Shown piece after piece: positions 10,001 to 19,951 of a DNA stretch of 64,000 nt (position 1 is the first letter of the stretch; every line of letters begins with the position of its first letter). The stretch is from Mycolicibacterium bacteremicum. Lineage in GTDB: Bacteria > Actinomycetota > Actinomycetes > Mycobacteriales > Mycobacteriaceae. The notes under the pieces are model-generated. The model worked only from the letters and a program-made list of their open reading frames with translations. It searched no databases and was not told the origin of the DNA. The translations under genes and the position numbers were made by a program. The stretch is from contig NZ_CALUAE010000016.1 of the NCBI RefSeq assembly GCF_943913955.1, forward strand, positions 1 to 64,000, written 5' to 3'.

Positions 10001-11593
10001 CCGGCGTCGGACTGATCTCCCCGCCACCGCACCATGACATCTACTCGATCGAGGATCTGGCGCAGCTGATCCACGATCTGAAGAACGCCAACCCGCACGC
10101 CCGCATCCACGTGAAACTGGTGAGCGAGAACGGTGTCGGCACCGTCGCCGCCGGTGTCTCGAAGGCACATGCCGATGTGGTGCTCATCTCCGGTCACGAC
10201 GGCGGCACCGGGGCCACCCCGCTGACATCGCAGAAGCATGCCGGCGCACCGTGGGAGCTCGGCCTGGCCGAGACCCAGCAGACCCTGCTGCTCAACGGAC
10301 TTCGCGACCGGATCGTGGTGCAGGTCGACGGCCAGCTCAAAACCGGCCGCGATGTGGTGATCGCCGCGCTGCTCGGCGGAGAGGAATTCGGCTTCGCCAC
10401 CGCACCGCTGGTGGTCTCCGGCTGCATCATGATGCGGGTCTGCCACCTCGACACCTGCCCGGTGGGTGTGGCGACCCAGAACCCGGTGCTGCGCCAGCGC
10501 TTCAACGGCAAGCCCGAGTTCGTGGAGAACTTCTTCATGTTCATCGCCGAAGAGGTGCGGGAACTGATGGCGCAGTTGGGCTTCCGCACCATCAACGAGA
10601 TGGTCGGCCAGGTCGGCGCACTGGACACCACCCAGGCCGCCGAACACTGGAAGGCGCACAAGCTGGACCTCGCGCCGGTGCTGCACGAGCCCGAGTCCGC
10701 CTTCATGAACCAGGATCTGTACTGCAGCTCGCGGCAGGACCACGGTCTGGACAAGGCGCTGGACCAGCAGCTGATCACCCAGTGCCGGGAGGCCCTGGAC
10801 GCCGGCACGCCGGTGCGGTTCACCACCAAGATCGCCAACGTCAACCGCACCGTCGGCACCATGCTGGGCCACGAGGTCACCAAAGCCTATGGCGGTGAAG
10901 GGCTTCCGGACGGGACCATCGACATCACCTTCGAGGGTTCGGCGGGCAACAGCTTCGGTGCGTTCGTGCCGCGCGGTATCACGCTGCGGGTGCACGGCGA
11001 TGCCAACGACTACGTCGGCAAGGGGCTGTCCGGCGGCCGGATCGTGGTGCGGCCACCGGGTAATGCGCCGAGTGACTATGTCGCCGAGGACAACATCATC
11101 GCGGGCAACGTGATCCTGTTCGGCGCGACCACCGGGCAGGCCTTCCTGCGCGGCCAGGTCGGCGAGCGGTTCGCGGTGCGTAACTCCGGTGCACAGGCCG
11201 TCGTCGAGGGCGTCGGTGACCACGGGTGTGAGTACATGACCGGTGGCAAGGTTGTCATCCTGGGCCGCACCGGTCGCAACTTCGCGGCGGGTATGTCCGG
11301 TGGCGTCGCCTACGTCTACGACCCGGACGGCCGGCTGCCCGGCAATGTGAACGGTGAGATGGTCGACCTCGACGACCTGGCCGCCGAGGATCTCGAGGTG
11401 TTGCAGGAGATGATCGTGGCACATGTCGATACGACGGACTCGGCGGTGGGCCGCCGGATCCTGGCCGACTGGGACAGTGCGGCACAGCAGTTCGTGAAGG
11501 TCATGCCCCGCGACTACAAGCGGGTGCTGGAGGCCATCGAAGAGGCCGAGAACTCGGGTCAGGACGTGAACGAGGCGATCATGGCGGCGGCCC

Positions 11594-11601
<8 letters not shown>
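7003..11601 (+). CDS. gltB: Glutamate synthase [NADPH] large (alpha) subunit
   Basis: A 1532-residue GOGAT large subunit, full length. The N-terminal class II glutamine amidotransferase begins after a short propeptide with the nucleophile in HDSCGVAMV (Cys19). The central and FMN-binding synthase domains follow, with STGAMSYGSISAEAH and GHDGGTGATPL, and the [3Fe-4S] cysteines in CIMMRVCHLDTCPVGVATQ. A C-terminal GXGXG beta-helix ends the protein (GGRIVVRPPGN, GMSGGVAYVYD). It moves the amide nitrogen of glutamine to 2-oxoglutarate to yield two glutamates. GTG at 7003 and ATG at 7009 are both possible starts behind AAGGG. Its end overlaps gltD by eight bases. Confidence 0.97.
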
Positions 11602-13060
<1,459 letters not shown>

Positions 13061-13155
13061 GCGCCCGCGCGAAGAAGCCGGTAGATCAGCTGAGCGCTCG
13101 CGCGATCAGATGAGCCGCTGAGTCACATCAGCAACACAAGTCACAGCAGAAACAT

Positions 13156-13170
13156 CCGATTTTTAATCGG
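13156..13170 (+). terminator. Weak hairpin after gltBD
   Basis: CCGATT-TTT-AATCGG forms a six-pair stem about 95 bases after the gltD stop. There is no following U-tract, so it is at best a weak terminator or processing site. Confidence 0.3.
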
Positions 13171-13178
13171 CGTGCCGG

Positions 13179-13208
13179 TTGGTGTTAGCCGCATCACAGG
13201 TGTCTAAT
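13179..13208 (+). promoter_or_regulatory. Candidate promoter for the 46-codon ORF
   Basis: TTGGTG and TCTAAT with an 18-base spacer resemble SigA -35 and -10 elements. The predicted transcript would start near 13215, about 65 bases before the small ORF. Confidence 0.35.
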
Positions 13209-13278
13209 AACTGGGCAGGGGTCGTGCGGTAAAGTGACCCCACGGTGCAGCTATTCGCCGACCGCAGGAGTTCCTACC

Positions 13279-13419
13279 GTGTACATGACACCCAATTCAC
13301 GGTCACTGGTGAGTCGAATCGCCTGGTCATGGTTGCGTCACCCGCGCCGTAGCCGTGAGTTCCCAGCTAAGCACGAGCGCCTCATGACCTCCGCCGAGTT
13401 ACTCCGATACGGCTACTGA
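13279..13419 (+). CDS. Small basic protein of unknown function (46 aa)
   Basis: The reading begins at GTG 13279, eight bases after a clean AGGAG at 13266, or at ATG 13285. The product starts VYMTPNSRSLVSRIAWSW and is strongly basic (RHPRRSREFPAKHERL), ending in a SAELLRYGY tail. The segment SRIAWSWLRHPRR could be an amphipathic membrane-binding helix. Its position directly after gltD matches that of the small annotated ORF Rv3857c in M. tuberculosis, but I have not shown homology. No function is assignable. Good ribosome-binding site and a candidate promoter support it being expressed. Confidence 0.55.
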   Translation: MYMTPNSRSLVSRIAWSWLRHPRRSREFPAKHERLMTSAELLRYGY

Positions 13420-13493
13420 CCCGGCCCGCCGGGGCTCGGCGGACCGGATCAGCGCAGGTTTGCCGAATCGTAATAATTTCGTGACCGTCATAT

Positions 13494-14348
13494 TTAGGAA
13501 CGGGTCAGCAGCCCCGAATCCCTGATGGTCTCCGCGAGTGGTTCCAACACGGCGGGATCATACGGCGGCGGCAGGTAGATGATCGCGAGGTCGAGGCCCT
13601 CGGCGCCCAGCGCGATGGCGTCCTCGACAACCCGGCGATAGTTGCGATCCTCACCGAGCCGGATATGGGCCGACAGCGTGATCTCTTTCGGGTCGCGACC
13701 GATATCGGCACAGTGCGCGGCCAGCACGTCGCGCTTGCGGGCGAACTCTTCCGGCGTGCCGCCCACGAAGTTCCAGTGGTCGGCATACTTCGCGGTGATC
13801 TTGAGGGTGCGCTTCTCGCCGTTGCCGCCGATGCAGAACGGCGGATGCGGCTGCTGCGGGCCCTTGGGCTCGTTGCGGGCGTCCTTGAGTTGGTAGAACG
13901 TGCCGTCGAACGTGGTGGATTCCTGGCTCAGCAGGCCCTTGAGGACCTCGCAGGCCTCCTCGAAGCGGTCGAAACGCTCCTTGATGGACCCGAGTTCGAT
14001 GCCGTACGCGCCGGACTCCTCCTCGTTCCAGCCGGCGCCGATCCCGAGTTCCAGGCGTCCGCCGGAGATGATGTCCAACGCCGAGGCCATGTTGGCCAGC
14101 ACGGCGGGGTGCCGGTAATGGATGCCGGTGACCAGAACCCCGACCCGCAGCCGCTCGGTGGCCTGCGCCAGCGCGGTCAGCGTCGTCCAGCCCTCCAGGC
14201 ACGGGCCGCTCGAATCGGAGAAGATCGGATAGAAGTGATCGAACGTCCACCCGGACTGGAAGACGTCGATGTCATCGGCGGTCTTCCAGATGGCCAGCAT
14301 GTCCGACCAGGTGGTGTTCTGCGGTGAGGTTTTGAAGGCAAAGTCCAC
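13494..14348 (-). CDS. LLM-class (F420/FMN-type) oxidoreductase
   Basis: A 284-residue luciferase-like TIM-barrel protein beginning MDFAFKTSPQNTTWSDML at a GTG. The segments VFQSGWTFDHFYPI, GVLVTGIHYRHPAVLANMASALD and RLELGIGAGWNEEE are typical of the actinobacterial F420-dependent branch (TIGR03560-like). It presumably uses F420 or FMN to reduce or oxidise a small substrate; the substrate is unknown. It is divergent from the TIGR03086-like gene with about 87 bp between the starts. Confidence 0.85.
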   Translation of the reverse strand: MDFAFKTSPQNTTWSDMLAIWKTADDIDVFQSGWTFDHFYPIFSDSSGPCLEGWTTLTALAQATERLRVGVLVTGIHYRHPAVLANMASALDIISGGRLELGIGAGWNEEESGAYGIELGSIKERFDRFEEACEVLKGLLSQESTTFDGTFYQLKDARNEPKGPQQPHPPFCIGGNGEKRTLKITAKYADHWNFVGGTPEEFARKRDVLAAHCADIGRDPKEITLSAHIRLGEDRNYRRVVEDAIALGAEGLDLAIIYLPPPYDPAVLEPLAETIRDSGLLTRS

Positions 14349-14435
14349 ACTTGGTCAACGAGTAACCGCGGTCGATAAATTCCTGCCTGGCTGCGTGATC
14401 GGCCGCGATGAGTTCGGTGTCCGCCGGTGGTCGAT

Positions 14436-15029
14436 ATGACCATGATCGATATGGGGACGGTGAGCGCACGGACCGCGGCGGTACTCGGCGGTGTTCGCGA
14501 CGATCAGTTGAACGGTCCGACGCCATGCGCGGAACTGTCGGTGGGGCAGTTGGTGGCACACGTGGGCCAACTGGCCGCGGCCTTCGGAGCCGCGGCGGCC
14601 AAGAACCTCGGCGAGCTGACCGACAGCCCGCCCGGCGCCGATGGTCACCCGCTCGACGAGGGTTGGCGGGACGACTATCCCGCCCGGCTCAGCGCATTCG
14701 CAGACGCGTGGCGGGTGCCGCAGGCATGGGCCGGGATGACCAGGGTGGGGGCCGTCGACCTGCCGGGTGAGGTCTGCGGCCTGGTGGCACTGACCGAGGT
14801 GGTGGTGCACGGGTGGGATATTGCGGTTGCCACCGGACAGGCCTACGCCGTGGATGACGACATCGCGACGGTGCTGCTCGCGCATCTGACCGCCTTCACC
14901 GCCGGTGGCCCGGTCGAGGGACTGTTCGGTGCACCGGTGACGATCGCCGCGGACGCCGGCGACTTCGCCCGGGCGCTGGCGTTGAGCGGCCGTGACCCCG
15001 GGTGGGGCAGTGCGACAGGGCGGGTGTGA
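14436..15029 (+). CDS. TIGR03086 family / mycothiol-dependent maleylpyruvate isomerase-type DinB-fold protein
   Basis: About 197 residues. The motifs SARTAAVLGGVRDDQLNGPTPC, then SVGQLVAHVGQL near residue 45 and LTEVVVHGWDIAVATGQ near residue 125 are those of the actinobacterial metal-binding four-helix family that includes mycothiol-dependent isomerases. The His residues in LVAHV and VVHGWD are the usual metal ligands. Enzymatic role is not predictable for this subgroup. Starts at 14427 (GTG), 14436 and 14442 (ATG) are all in frame; none has a strong ribosome-binding site. Confidence 0.8.
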   Translation: MTMIDMGTVSARTAAVLGGVRDDQLNGPTPCAELSVGQLVAHVGQLAAAFGAAAAKNLGELTDSPPGADGHPLDEGWRDDYPARLSAFADAWRVPQAWAGMTRVGAVDLPGEVCGLVALTEVVVHGWDIAVATGQAYAVDDDIATVLLAHLTAFTAGGPVEGLFGAPVTIAADAGDFARALALSGRDPGWGSATGRV

Positions 15030-15058
15030 CAGGGCGGCGGCGCGGGCACACTTGACCC

Positions 15059-16108
15059 ATGGACCGTATCGATCCGGTGGCCGCGCTACGCCGCATCGCG
15101 TACTACAAGGACCGGGCCCGCGAGGATTCCCGCCGGGTGATGGCCTACCGCAAGGCCGCCGATGTGGTGGAGGCGATGACCCCCGAACACCGGGAGAAGG
15201 TCGGCAAGACCAACAGCTGGCAGACGCTGCCGGGTATCGGGCCCAAGACCGCGACGGTGATCGCCCAGGCGTGGGCCGGCCGCGAGCCCGAGACCCTGAT
15301 CGAATTGCGCGAGAGCGCAGCAGATCTCGGCGGCGGAGAGATCCGCGCCGCGATCAAGGGGGACCTGCATCTGCACTCGAACTGGTCCGACGGGTCCGCT
15401 CCGATCGAGGAGATGATGGCCACTGCCCAGGAGCTCGGCCACGAATACTGCGCGCTGACCGATCATTCCCCGCGGCTGACCGTCGCCAACGGGCTCTCTG
15501 CGGAGCGGTTGCGCGCGCAGCTGGACGTCATAGATGAACTGCGCGAACAGTTCTCGGCAACATCCCCGTCGCTTCGCTCGCCCCGGCCGCTGCGCATCCT
15601 GACCGGAATCGAGGTAGACATCCTCGACGACGGCACGCTGGACCAGGAACCCGAGCTGCTGGACCGGTTGGACATCGTGGTGGCCAGCGTGCACTCGAAG
15701 CTCAAGATGGATGCACCGGCGATGACGCGCCGGATGGTGCGTGCGGTGTCCGGTGGTCAGGCCGATGTGCTGGGCCACTGCACCGGGCGGCTGGTGGAGG
15801 GGGGCCGGGGGACGCGTCCGGAGTCGCAGTTCGACGCCGAGGCGGTGTTCACCGCATGCCGGGACAACGGTGTCGCAGTGGAGATCAACTCCCGTCCCGA
15901 GCGTCGCGATCCGCCGAGTCGGCTACTGGAGCTGGCCCTGCAGATCGGCTGCGACTTCTCGATCGACACCGACGCGCACGCCCCCGGTCAGCTCGACTTC
16001 CTGGGCTACGGCGCGCAACGTGCCCTGGACGCCGGGGTGCCGGTGGACCGCATCGTCAACACCTGGCCGGCCCAGCGGTTGCTGGAGTGGACCGGCCGAC
16101 GAGGCTAG
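15059..16108 (+). CDS. PHP-domain phosphoesterase with N-terminal helix-hairpin-helix (PolX-like)
   Basis: A 349-residue protein. Residues 1-85 resemble the N-terminal part of DNA polymerase X, with the hairpin TLPGIGPKTATVIAQAW. A PHP domain follows: DLHLHSNWSDGSAPIEEM near residue 102 (metal-binding HxH), LTDHSPRL, then VASVHSKLKM and the terminal metal ligands in SIDTDAHAPGQLDFLG. The domain is a multi-metal phosphoesterase like that of PolX and histidinol phosphatase. Position between gltD and ethR matches Rv3856c. The polymerase palm of PolX is absent, so it may act as a stand-alone nuclease or phosphatase. Its stop overlaps that of the convergent YiaAB-type gene by four bases. Confidence 0.85.
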   Translation: MDRIDPVAALRRIAYYKDRAREDSRRVMAYRKAADVVEAMTPEHREKVGKTNSWQTLPGIGPKTATVIAQAWAGREPETLIELRESAADLGGGEIRAAIKGDLHLHSNWSDGSAPIEEMMATAQELGHEYCALTDHSPRLTVANGLSAERLRAQLDVIDELREQFSATSPSLRSPRPLRILTGIEVDILDDGTLDQEPELLDRLDIVVASVHSKLKMDAPAMTRRMVRAVSGGQADVLGHCTGRLVEGGRGTRPESQFDAEAVFTACRDNGVAVEINSRPERRDPPSRLLELALQIGCDFSIDTDAHAPGQLDFLGYGAQRALDAGVPVDRIVNTWPAQRLLEWTGRRG

Positions 16109-16395
16109 CTCGCCGATGTGAACGGATTGTGTTCGGCGATGAGCTTTTCCATCCGTGCCTCATCGATGCGGGCATGCACGCTGGCCGATTCCTGCTGATC
16201 GCGGATCACCTTGGCGAGCGTGAAGGCGCTGGTGACGAGAAACAGCACCGACATTGCCAGGAACATGCGCTGCCAGAAGTCGAGGGGCAGGAACGTGATA
16301 CCGGCAAGTACGCCGACGAAGCTCACGCCGAAGGCGATGTGCGCTTGCAGGGCGAATGCCGCGGTGACCTTTGCCGTGTCGCTGAATGCGTTCAT
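16105..16395 (-). CDS. YiaA/YiaB two-helix membrane protein
   Basis: A 96-residue protein with two transmembrane helices (AHIAFGVSFVGVLAGITFL and MFLAMSVLFLVTSAFTLA) around the family core LPLDFWQRMF, then the conserved TLAKVIRDQQE and a charged cytoplasmic tail. The start at 16395 (MNAFSDTAKVTAAF) was preferred to an in-frame start at 16446 because the family begins there and GGGTGG lies upstream. Function of YiaAB proteins is unknown. It lies 47 bases behind dinB on the same strand, so ethR-dinB-yiaAB may be one transcript. Confidence 0.75.
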   Translation of the reverse strand: MNAFSDTAKVTAAFALQAHIAFGVSFVGVLAGITFLPLDFWQRMFLAMSVLFLVTSAFTLAKVIRDQQESASVHARIDEARMEKLIAEHNPFTSAS

Positions 16396-16442
16396 GACGC
16401 CACCCTGCCCGAGATGGCCGTGCGGCGAATGGGTGAAACTAC

Positions 16443-17660
16443 TCAATCCGGCAGCATCGGCATCTCCAGACCCGGGTCGCGGCCCACCAGGACTCCACGG
16501 GTGACCGACGCGTTGCCGAAGCGCTGACGGACCTCATCGACGGCGGCGTCCAACGCGCCCTGGTCGACCGGTGTGCCGAACGGCAGCTCCAGCTGGGCGG
16601 CGCCGTCGCGATCGATGTTCGCGACCGCGAAACCGACCAGGGTCAACCCGCGTTCGGCGATGAGCGGACCGGCCGCGGCCAGCAGCTCGCGAGCCGCCGC
16701 GAGCACCGCCTCGGTGGATGCGGTCGCCGTGGGCATGGTGTGCGAACGAGAGACCCGGCCGAAGTCCGCGAAGCGCAGGCGCAGCACGACCGTCCGCCCG
16801 GTCCGACCCGAGGCCCGCATCCGTCGCGTGATGCGGTCGACCAGGTTGACCACCACGGCGTCGATCTCGGCGTCGGACATGCTGCTGCCCGCTCGGCCCA
16901 GCGCGCGCTGCGCCCCGACCGAGCGCCGCCGGACGCCGGTGACGACGCGGCGCCGGTCGATGTTGTGCGCCAGTGCGAACAGCTGCCTGGCCATCGCGGG
17001 GCCGACCATGGCGCCGAGTGAGGTCTCGCTGAGCTCGGCGACATCGGCCACGGTGTGGATGCCGTGGGTGCGCAACTTGTCGGCGGTCTTGGCGCCGACG
17101 CCCCAGAGCCGACGCACCGGCAGCGGATGCAGGAACGCCAGTTCGCGGTCGGGTGGAACCAGCAGCAGTCCGTCGGGCTTCGCCTCCTGGCTGGCGACCT
17201 TGGCCAGGAACTTGGTGCGTGCGATCCCGACCGTGATCGGCAGGCCGACGTCGATGCGGACCCGCTCGCGCAGCTGCGCCCCGATCTGCACCGGGGTGCC
17301 CGATACCCGGCCGAGCCCGCCCACATCGAGAAAGGCCTCGTCGACCGACAGCGGTTCGACCAGTGGGGTGGTGTCGTGGAAGACCTCGAACACGGCGCGG
17401 CTGGCGTCGGAGTAGGCCCGCATCCGGGGCGGGACGACGATGGCGTGCGGGCAGAGCCGCCTGGCCTCGAAACCGCCCATGGCCGTGCGCACCCCGTAGG
17501 CCTTGGCCTCGTAGCTGGCGGCCAGCACCACGCCACCACCGACGATCACCGGCCGGCCGCGCAGGCTCGCGTCATCGCGCTGCTCGACGGAGGCGTAGAA
17601 CGAGTCGAGATCAGCATGCAGGATGGTCGCCAACCCGTCACGTGTGCCGGACACGAACAC
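16443..17660 (-). CDS. dinB3: DNA polymerase IV, Y family (DinB3-type)
   Basis: A 405-residue translesion polymerase. The metal-binding residues are present: ADLDSFYASVEQRD (Asp17) and the palm motif SVDEAFLDV. The thumb has WGVGAKTADKLRTHGI, the little-finger domain follows, and QLELPF at residues 356-361 is a good beta-clamp-binding motif, so this copy should engage the replisome clamp. M. tuberculosis has two DinBs elsewhere; M. smegmatis has a third (DinB3, MSMEG_6443) close to ethA/ethR, and this gene is in that position. GTG start at 17660. It lies only 25 bases behind ethR. Confidence 0.93.
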   Translation of the reverse strand: MFVSGTRDGLATILHADLDSFYASVEQRDDASLRGRPVIVGGGVVLAASYEAKAYGVRTAMGGFEARRLCPHAIVVPPRMRAYSDASRAVFEVFHDTTPLVEPLSVDEAFLDVGGLGRVSGTPVQIGAQLRERVRIDVGLPITVGIARTKFLAKVASQEAKPDGLLLVPPDRELAFLHPLPVRRLWGVGAKTADKLRTHGIHTVADVAELSETSLGAMVGPAMARQLFALAHNIDRRRVVTGVRRRSVGAQRALGRAGSSMSDAEIDAVVVNLVDRITRRMRASGRTGRTVVLRLRFADFGRVSRSHTMPTATASTEAVLAAARELLAAAGPLIAERGLTLVGFAVANIDRDGAAQLELPFGTPVDQGALDAAVDEVRQRFGNASVTRGVLVGRDPGLEMPMLPD

Positions 17661-17685
17661 ATGTTCGCATCCGGCACCGACAAGA

Positions 17686-18318
17686 TCAGGTCGCGGGGCC
17701 GTAGATGCTGGTCAGCCAGATGTGGGTAAGGGTGTCCACGACCCGGTCATGGTCGACCGAAGGCCGGTCGCCGGCCAGCGTGGCCATCATCATCTTCTCG
17801 TTCATCAGGTTCAGTGAGGTCGCGAGATCGAGCGCGGGCAACGTGTCCGGCGCCGCACCGCGCTGGCGTTCGGCGTTGATCAGGGCCGCGGTCAGGGAGA
17901 TCCACTTCTGCATGAGGCCGGCCCAGATGGCGCGGAACTCCGGGCTGCTGTTGACCGCCTCCGCCCCGGCGCGCGCCGTGGCAGGATGCGAGCCGAACGA
18001 GCTGAAGAAGATCTCGATACCACGCCGGATCGCCTCGTGCGGTTCGGTGGGCATGGTGTCCATCGCGTTGTCGAAGCCGGTGTCCGCGCGCTTGATCAGC
18101 GGGTCCATCAGCGACAGCAGCACCGCCTCCTTGGAGGCGAAGTAGAAGTAGAACGTGGGCCGGGAGATGCCGGCCCCCTTGGCCAGGTCGTCGACGGAGA
18201 TCTCGGCGAACGACCGATGCTCGATGAGCCGCGCGGCGGTGTCCAGGATCGCCTGTTGCCGTTCGTCCCCGGAGGGCCGCGCGGCACGGCGTCCGCGACT
18301 CGAGCCGGCGATGGTCAC
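17686..18318 (-). CDS. ethR: TetR-family repressor EthR
   Basis: A 210-residue regulator. The N-terminal helix-turn-helix ISVDDLAKGAGISRPTFYFY is nearly identical to M. tuberculosis EthR as I recall it, and the C-terminal ligand domain keeps FMQKW-like LMQKWISLTAALINAERQRG and LNLMNE. EthR represses the ethA monooxygenase and is released by hydrophobic ligands. GTG start at 18318 gives MTIAGSSRGRRAARPSGDERQ. It is divergent from ethA across a 77-base gap filled by the operator, and followed by dinB3, which may come under EthR control. Confidence 0.95.
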   Translation of the reverse strand: MTIAGSSRGRRAARPSGDERQQAILDTAARLIEHRSFAEISVDDLAKGAGISRPTFYFYFASKEAVLLSLMDPLIKRADTGFDNAMDTMPTEPHEAIRRGIEIFFSSFGSHPATARAGAEAVNSSPEFRAIWAGLMQKWISLTAALINAERQRGAAPDTLPALDLATSLNLMNEKMMMATLAGDRPSVDHDRVVDTLTHIWLTSIYGPAT

Positions 18319-18335
18319 GGCCCCACCTTAACACT

Positions 18336-18386
18336 GTGTCGACTTTCTCAACACACCGTTGACTGGCTCAACACCATGTTGATACC
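18336..18386. promoter_or_regulatory. EthR operator between ethR and ethA
   Basis: The gap between the divergent genes is packed with alternating half-sites: TCAAC-acacc-GTTGA (18348-18362), GTTGA-ctggc-TCAAC (18358-18372) and TCAACA-cca-TGTTGA (18368-18382), preceded by TGTCGAC at 18337. This closely resembles the 55-bp M. tuberculosis ethA-ethR operator, on which EthR binds as a multimer of dimers. The site would control both genes. Confidence 0.9.
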
Positions 18387-18395
18387 GTCGGTCCC

Positions 18396-19865
18396 ATGAA
18401 CGAACACTTCGACGTCGTGATCGTCGGTGCCGGCATCTCCGGTATCAGCACCGCCTGGCATCTGCAGGACCGCTGCCCGTCCAAGAGCTACGTCATCCTG
18501 GAGCGCCGGGAGAACATCGGTGGCACCTGGGACCTGTTCAAGTACCCCGGCATCCGGTCGGACTCTGACATGTTCACCCTCGGCTTCCGGTTCAAGCCCT
18601 GGACCTCATCCCGCTCGATCGCCGACGGCGCCTCGATCTGGAACTACATCAACGAGGCCGCCGTCGAGAACGGCATCGACAAGCACATCCGTACCGGCCA
18701 GAAGGTCACCGCCGCGGACTGGTCCGACGCCGACAACCGGTGGACCGTCACCGTCGAGGTCGACGGCGAAGAGAAGCAGATCACCGCGTCCTTCCTGTCG
18801 GTCTGCAGCGGCTACTACAACTACGACGAGGGTTACTCGCCGACCTTCGTCGGCGCCGAGGACTTCAAGGGGCAGATCATCCACCCGCAGCACTGGCCGG
18901 AGGATCTGGACTACGCGGGCAAGAAGATCGTCGTGATCGGGTCGGGTGCCACCGCCGTCACACTGATCCCGTCACTGGTCGACGGTGGGGCCGGTCATGT
19001 GACGATGCTGCAGCGTTCGCCGACCTACATCGGGTCGCTGCCGCTGGAGGATCCGGTGGCCGTGCAGGCCAACAAGTATCTGCCCAAGCACATGGCGCAC
19101 TTCGTCAACCGCTGGAAGGCCATCGGATACGCCACCGGTCAGTACCAGATCGCCCGGCGCTTCCCGTCGGTGTTCAAGAAGGCGTTGCGGCAGATGGCCA
19201 CCCGCCGGTTGCCCAAGGACTTCGACTACGACAAGCACTTCAGCCCGCGCTACGACCCGTGGGACGAGCGAGTCTGCCTGGCGCCCAACGGTGATCTGTT
19301 CAAGGCGATCCGGTCGGGCAAGGCCGACGTGGTCACCGACATCATCGAACGGTTCGACGCGACCGGGATCACGCTGGCCTCCGGCCAGCACCTGGACGCC
19401 GACATCATCATCACCGCAACAGGTTTGAACATGCAGCTGTTCGGCGGCGCGAAGGCGCTGCGCAACGGTGAGCCGATCGACCTGACCAAGTCGATGACCT
19501 ACAAGGGTCTGATGCTCTCCGGTGTGCCCAACATGGCGATCACCTTCGGGTACACCAACGCATCCTGGACGCTGAAGGCCGACCTGGTCTCGGAGTTCAT
19601 CTGCCGCGTGCTGAACTACATGGACGACAACGGATTCGACCGGGTCGAGCCGCAGCACCCGGGGGCAGCGATCAAGGAGGAGCCGTTCATGGACTTCACC
19701 CCGGGCTACTTCCGCCGGGCCATGGATTCGCTGCCCAAGTCGGGTTCGGAGGCGCCCTGGCGACTCAAGCAGAACTACTTCATCGACCTGCGCACCATCC
19801 GGTACGGCAAGGTCGACGAGGAGTCGCTGCTGTTCACCAAGCACCGCGCGGCCGTCTCGGCCTGA
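18396..19865 (+). CDS. ethA: Baeyer-Villiger flavin monooxygenase EthA
   Basis: A 489-residue FAD/NADPH monooxygenase. It has the FAD Rossmann motif VVIVGAGISGISTAWHL, the Baeyer-Villiger fingerprint FxGxxxHxxxW as FKGQIIHPQHW (residues 157-167), and the NADPH motif VVIGSGATAVTLIPSL. EthA converts ketones to esters and is the activator of the prodrug ethionamide in M. tuberculosis; its natural substrate is unsettled. The start (MNEHFDVVIVG) lies ten bases past the operator. Transcription ends at the large hairpin that follows. Confidence 0.96.
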   Translation: MNEHFDVVIVGAGISGISTAWHLQDRCPSKSYVILERRENIGGTWDLFKYPGIRSDSDMFTLGFRFKPWTSSRSIADGASIWNYINEAAVENGIDKHIRTGQKVTAADWSDADNRWTVTVEVDGEEKQITASFLSVCSGYYNYDEGYSPTFVGAEDFKGQIIHPQHWPEDLDYAGKKIVVIGSGATAVTLIPSLVDGGAGHVTMLQRSPTYIGSLPLEDPVAVQANKYLPKHMAHFVNRWKAIGYATGQYQIARRFPSVFKKALRQMATRRLPKDFDYDKHFSPRYDPWDERVCLAPNGDLFKAIRSGKADVVTDIIERFDATGITLASGQHLDADIIITATGLNMQLFGGAKALRNGEPIDLTKSMTYKGLMLSGVPNMAITFGYTNASWTLKADLVSEFICRVLNYMDDNGFDRVEPQHPGAAIKEEPFMDFTPGYFRRAMDSLPKSGSEAPWRLKQNYFIDLRTIRYGKVDEESLLFTKHRAAVSA

Positions 19866-19870
19866 CCGTC

Positions 19871-19924
19871 AACAGACGCAAATCCCCCCGAAAAGCACAC
19901 TTTTCGGGGGGATTTGCGTCTGTT
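19871..19924. terminator. Bidirectional terminator: perfect 24-bp inverted repeat
   Basis: Arms 19871-19894 and 19901-19924 are exactly complementary over 24 bases, starting AACAGACGCAAATCCCCCCG, with the six-base loop GCACAC. It lies five bases after the ethA stop and 28 bases before the rraA stop, so it would serve both convergent genes. Confidence 0.85.
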
Positions 19925-19951
19925 CGCACTACTTGGATGCGGCGAAGTGGC

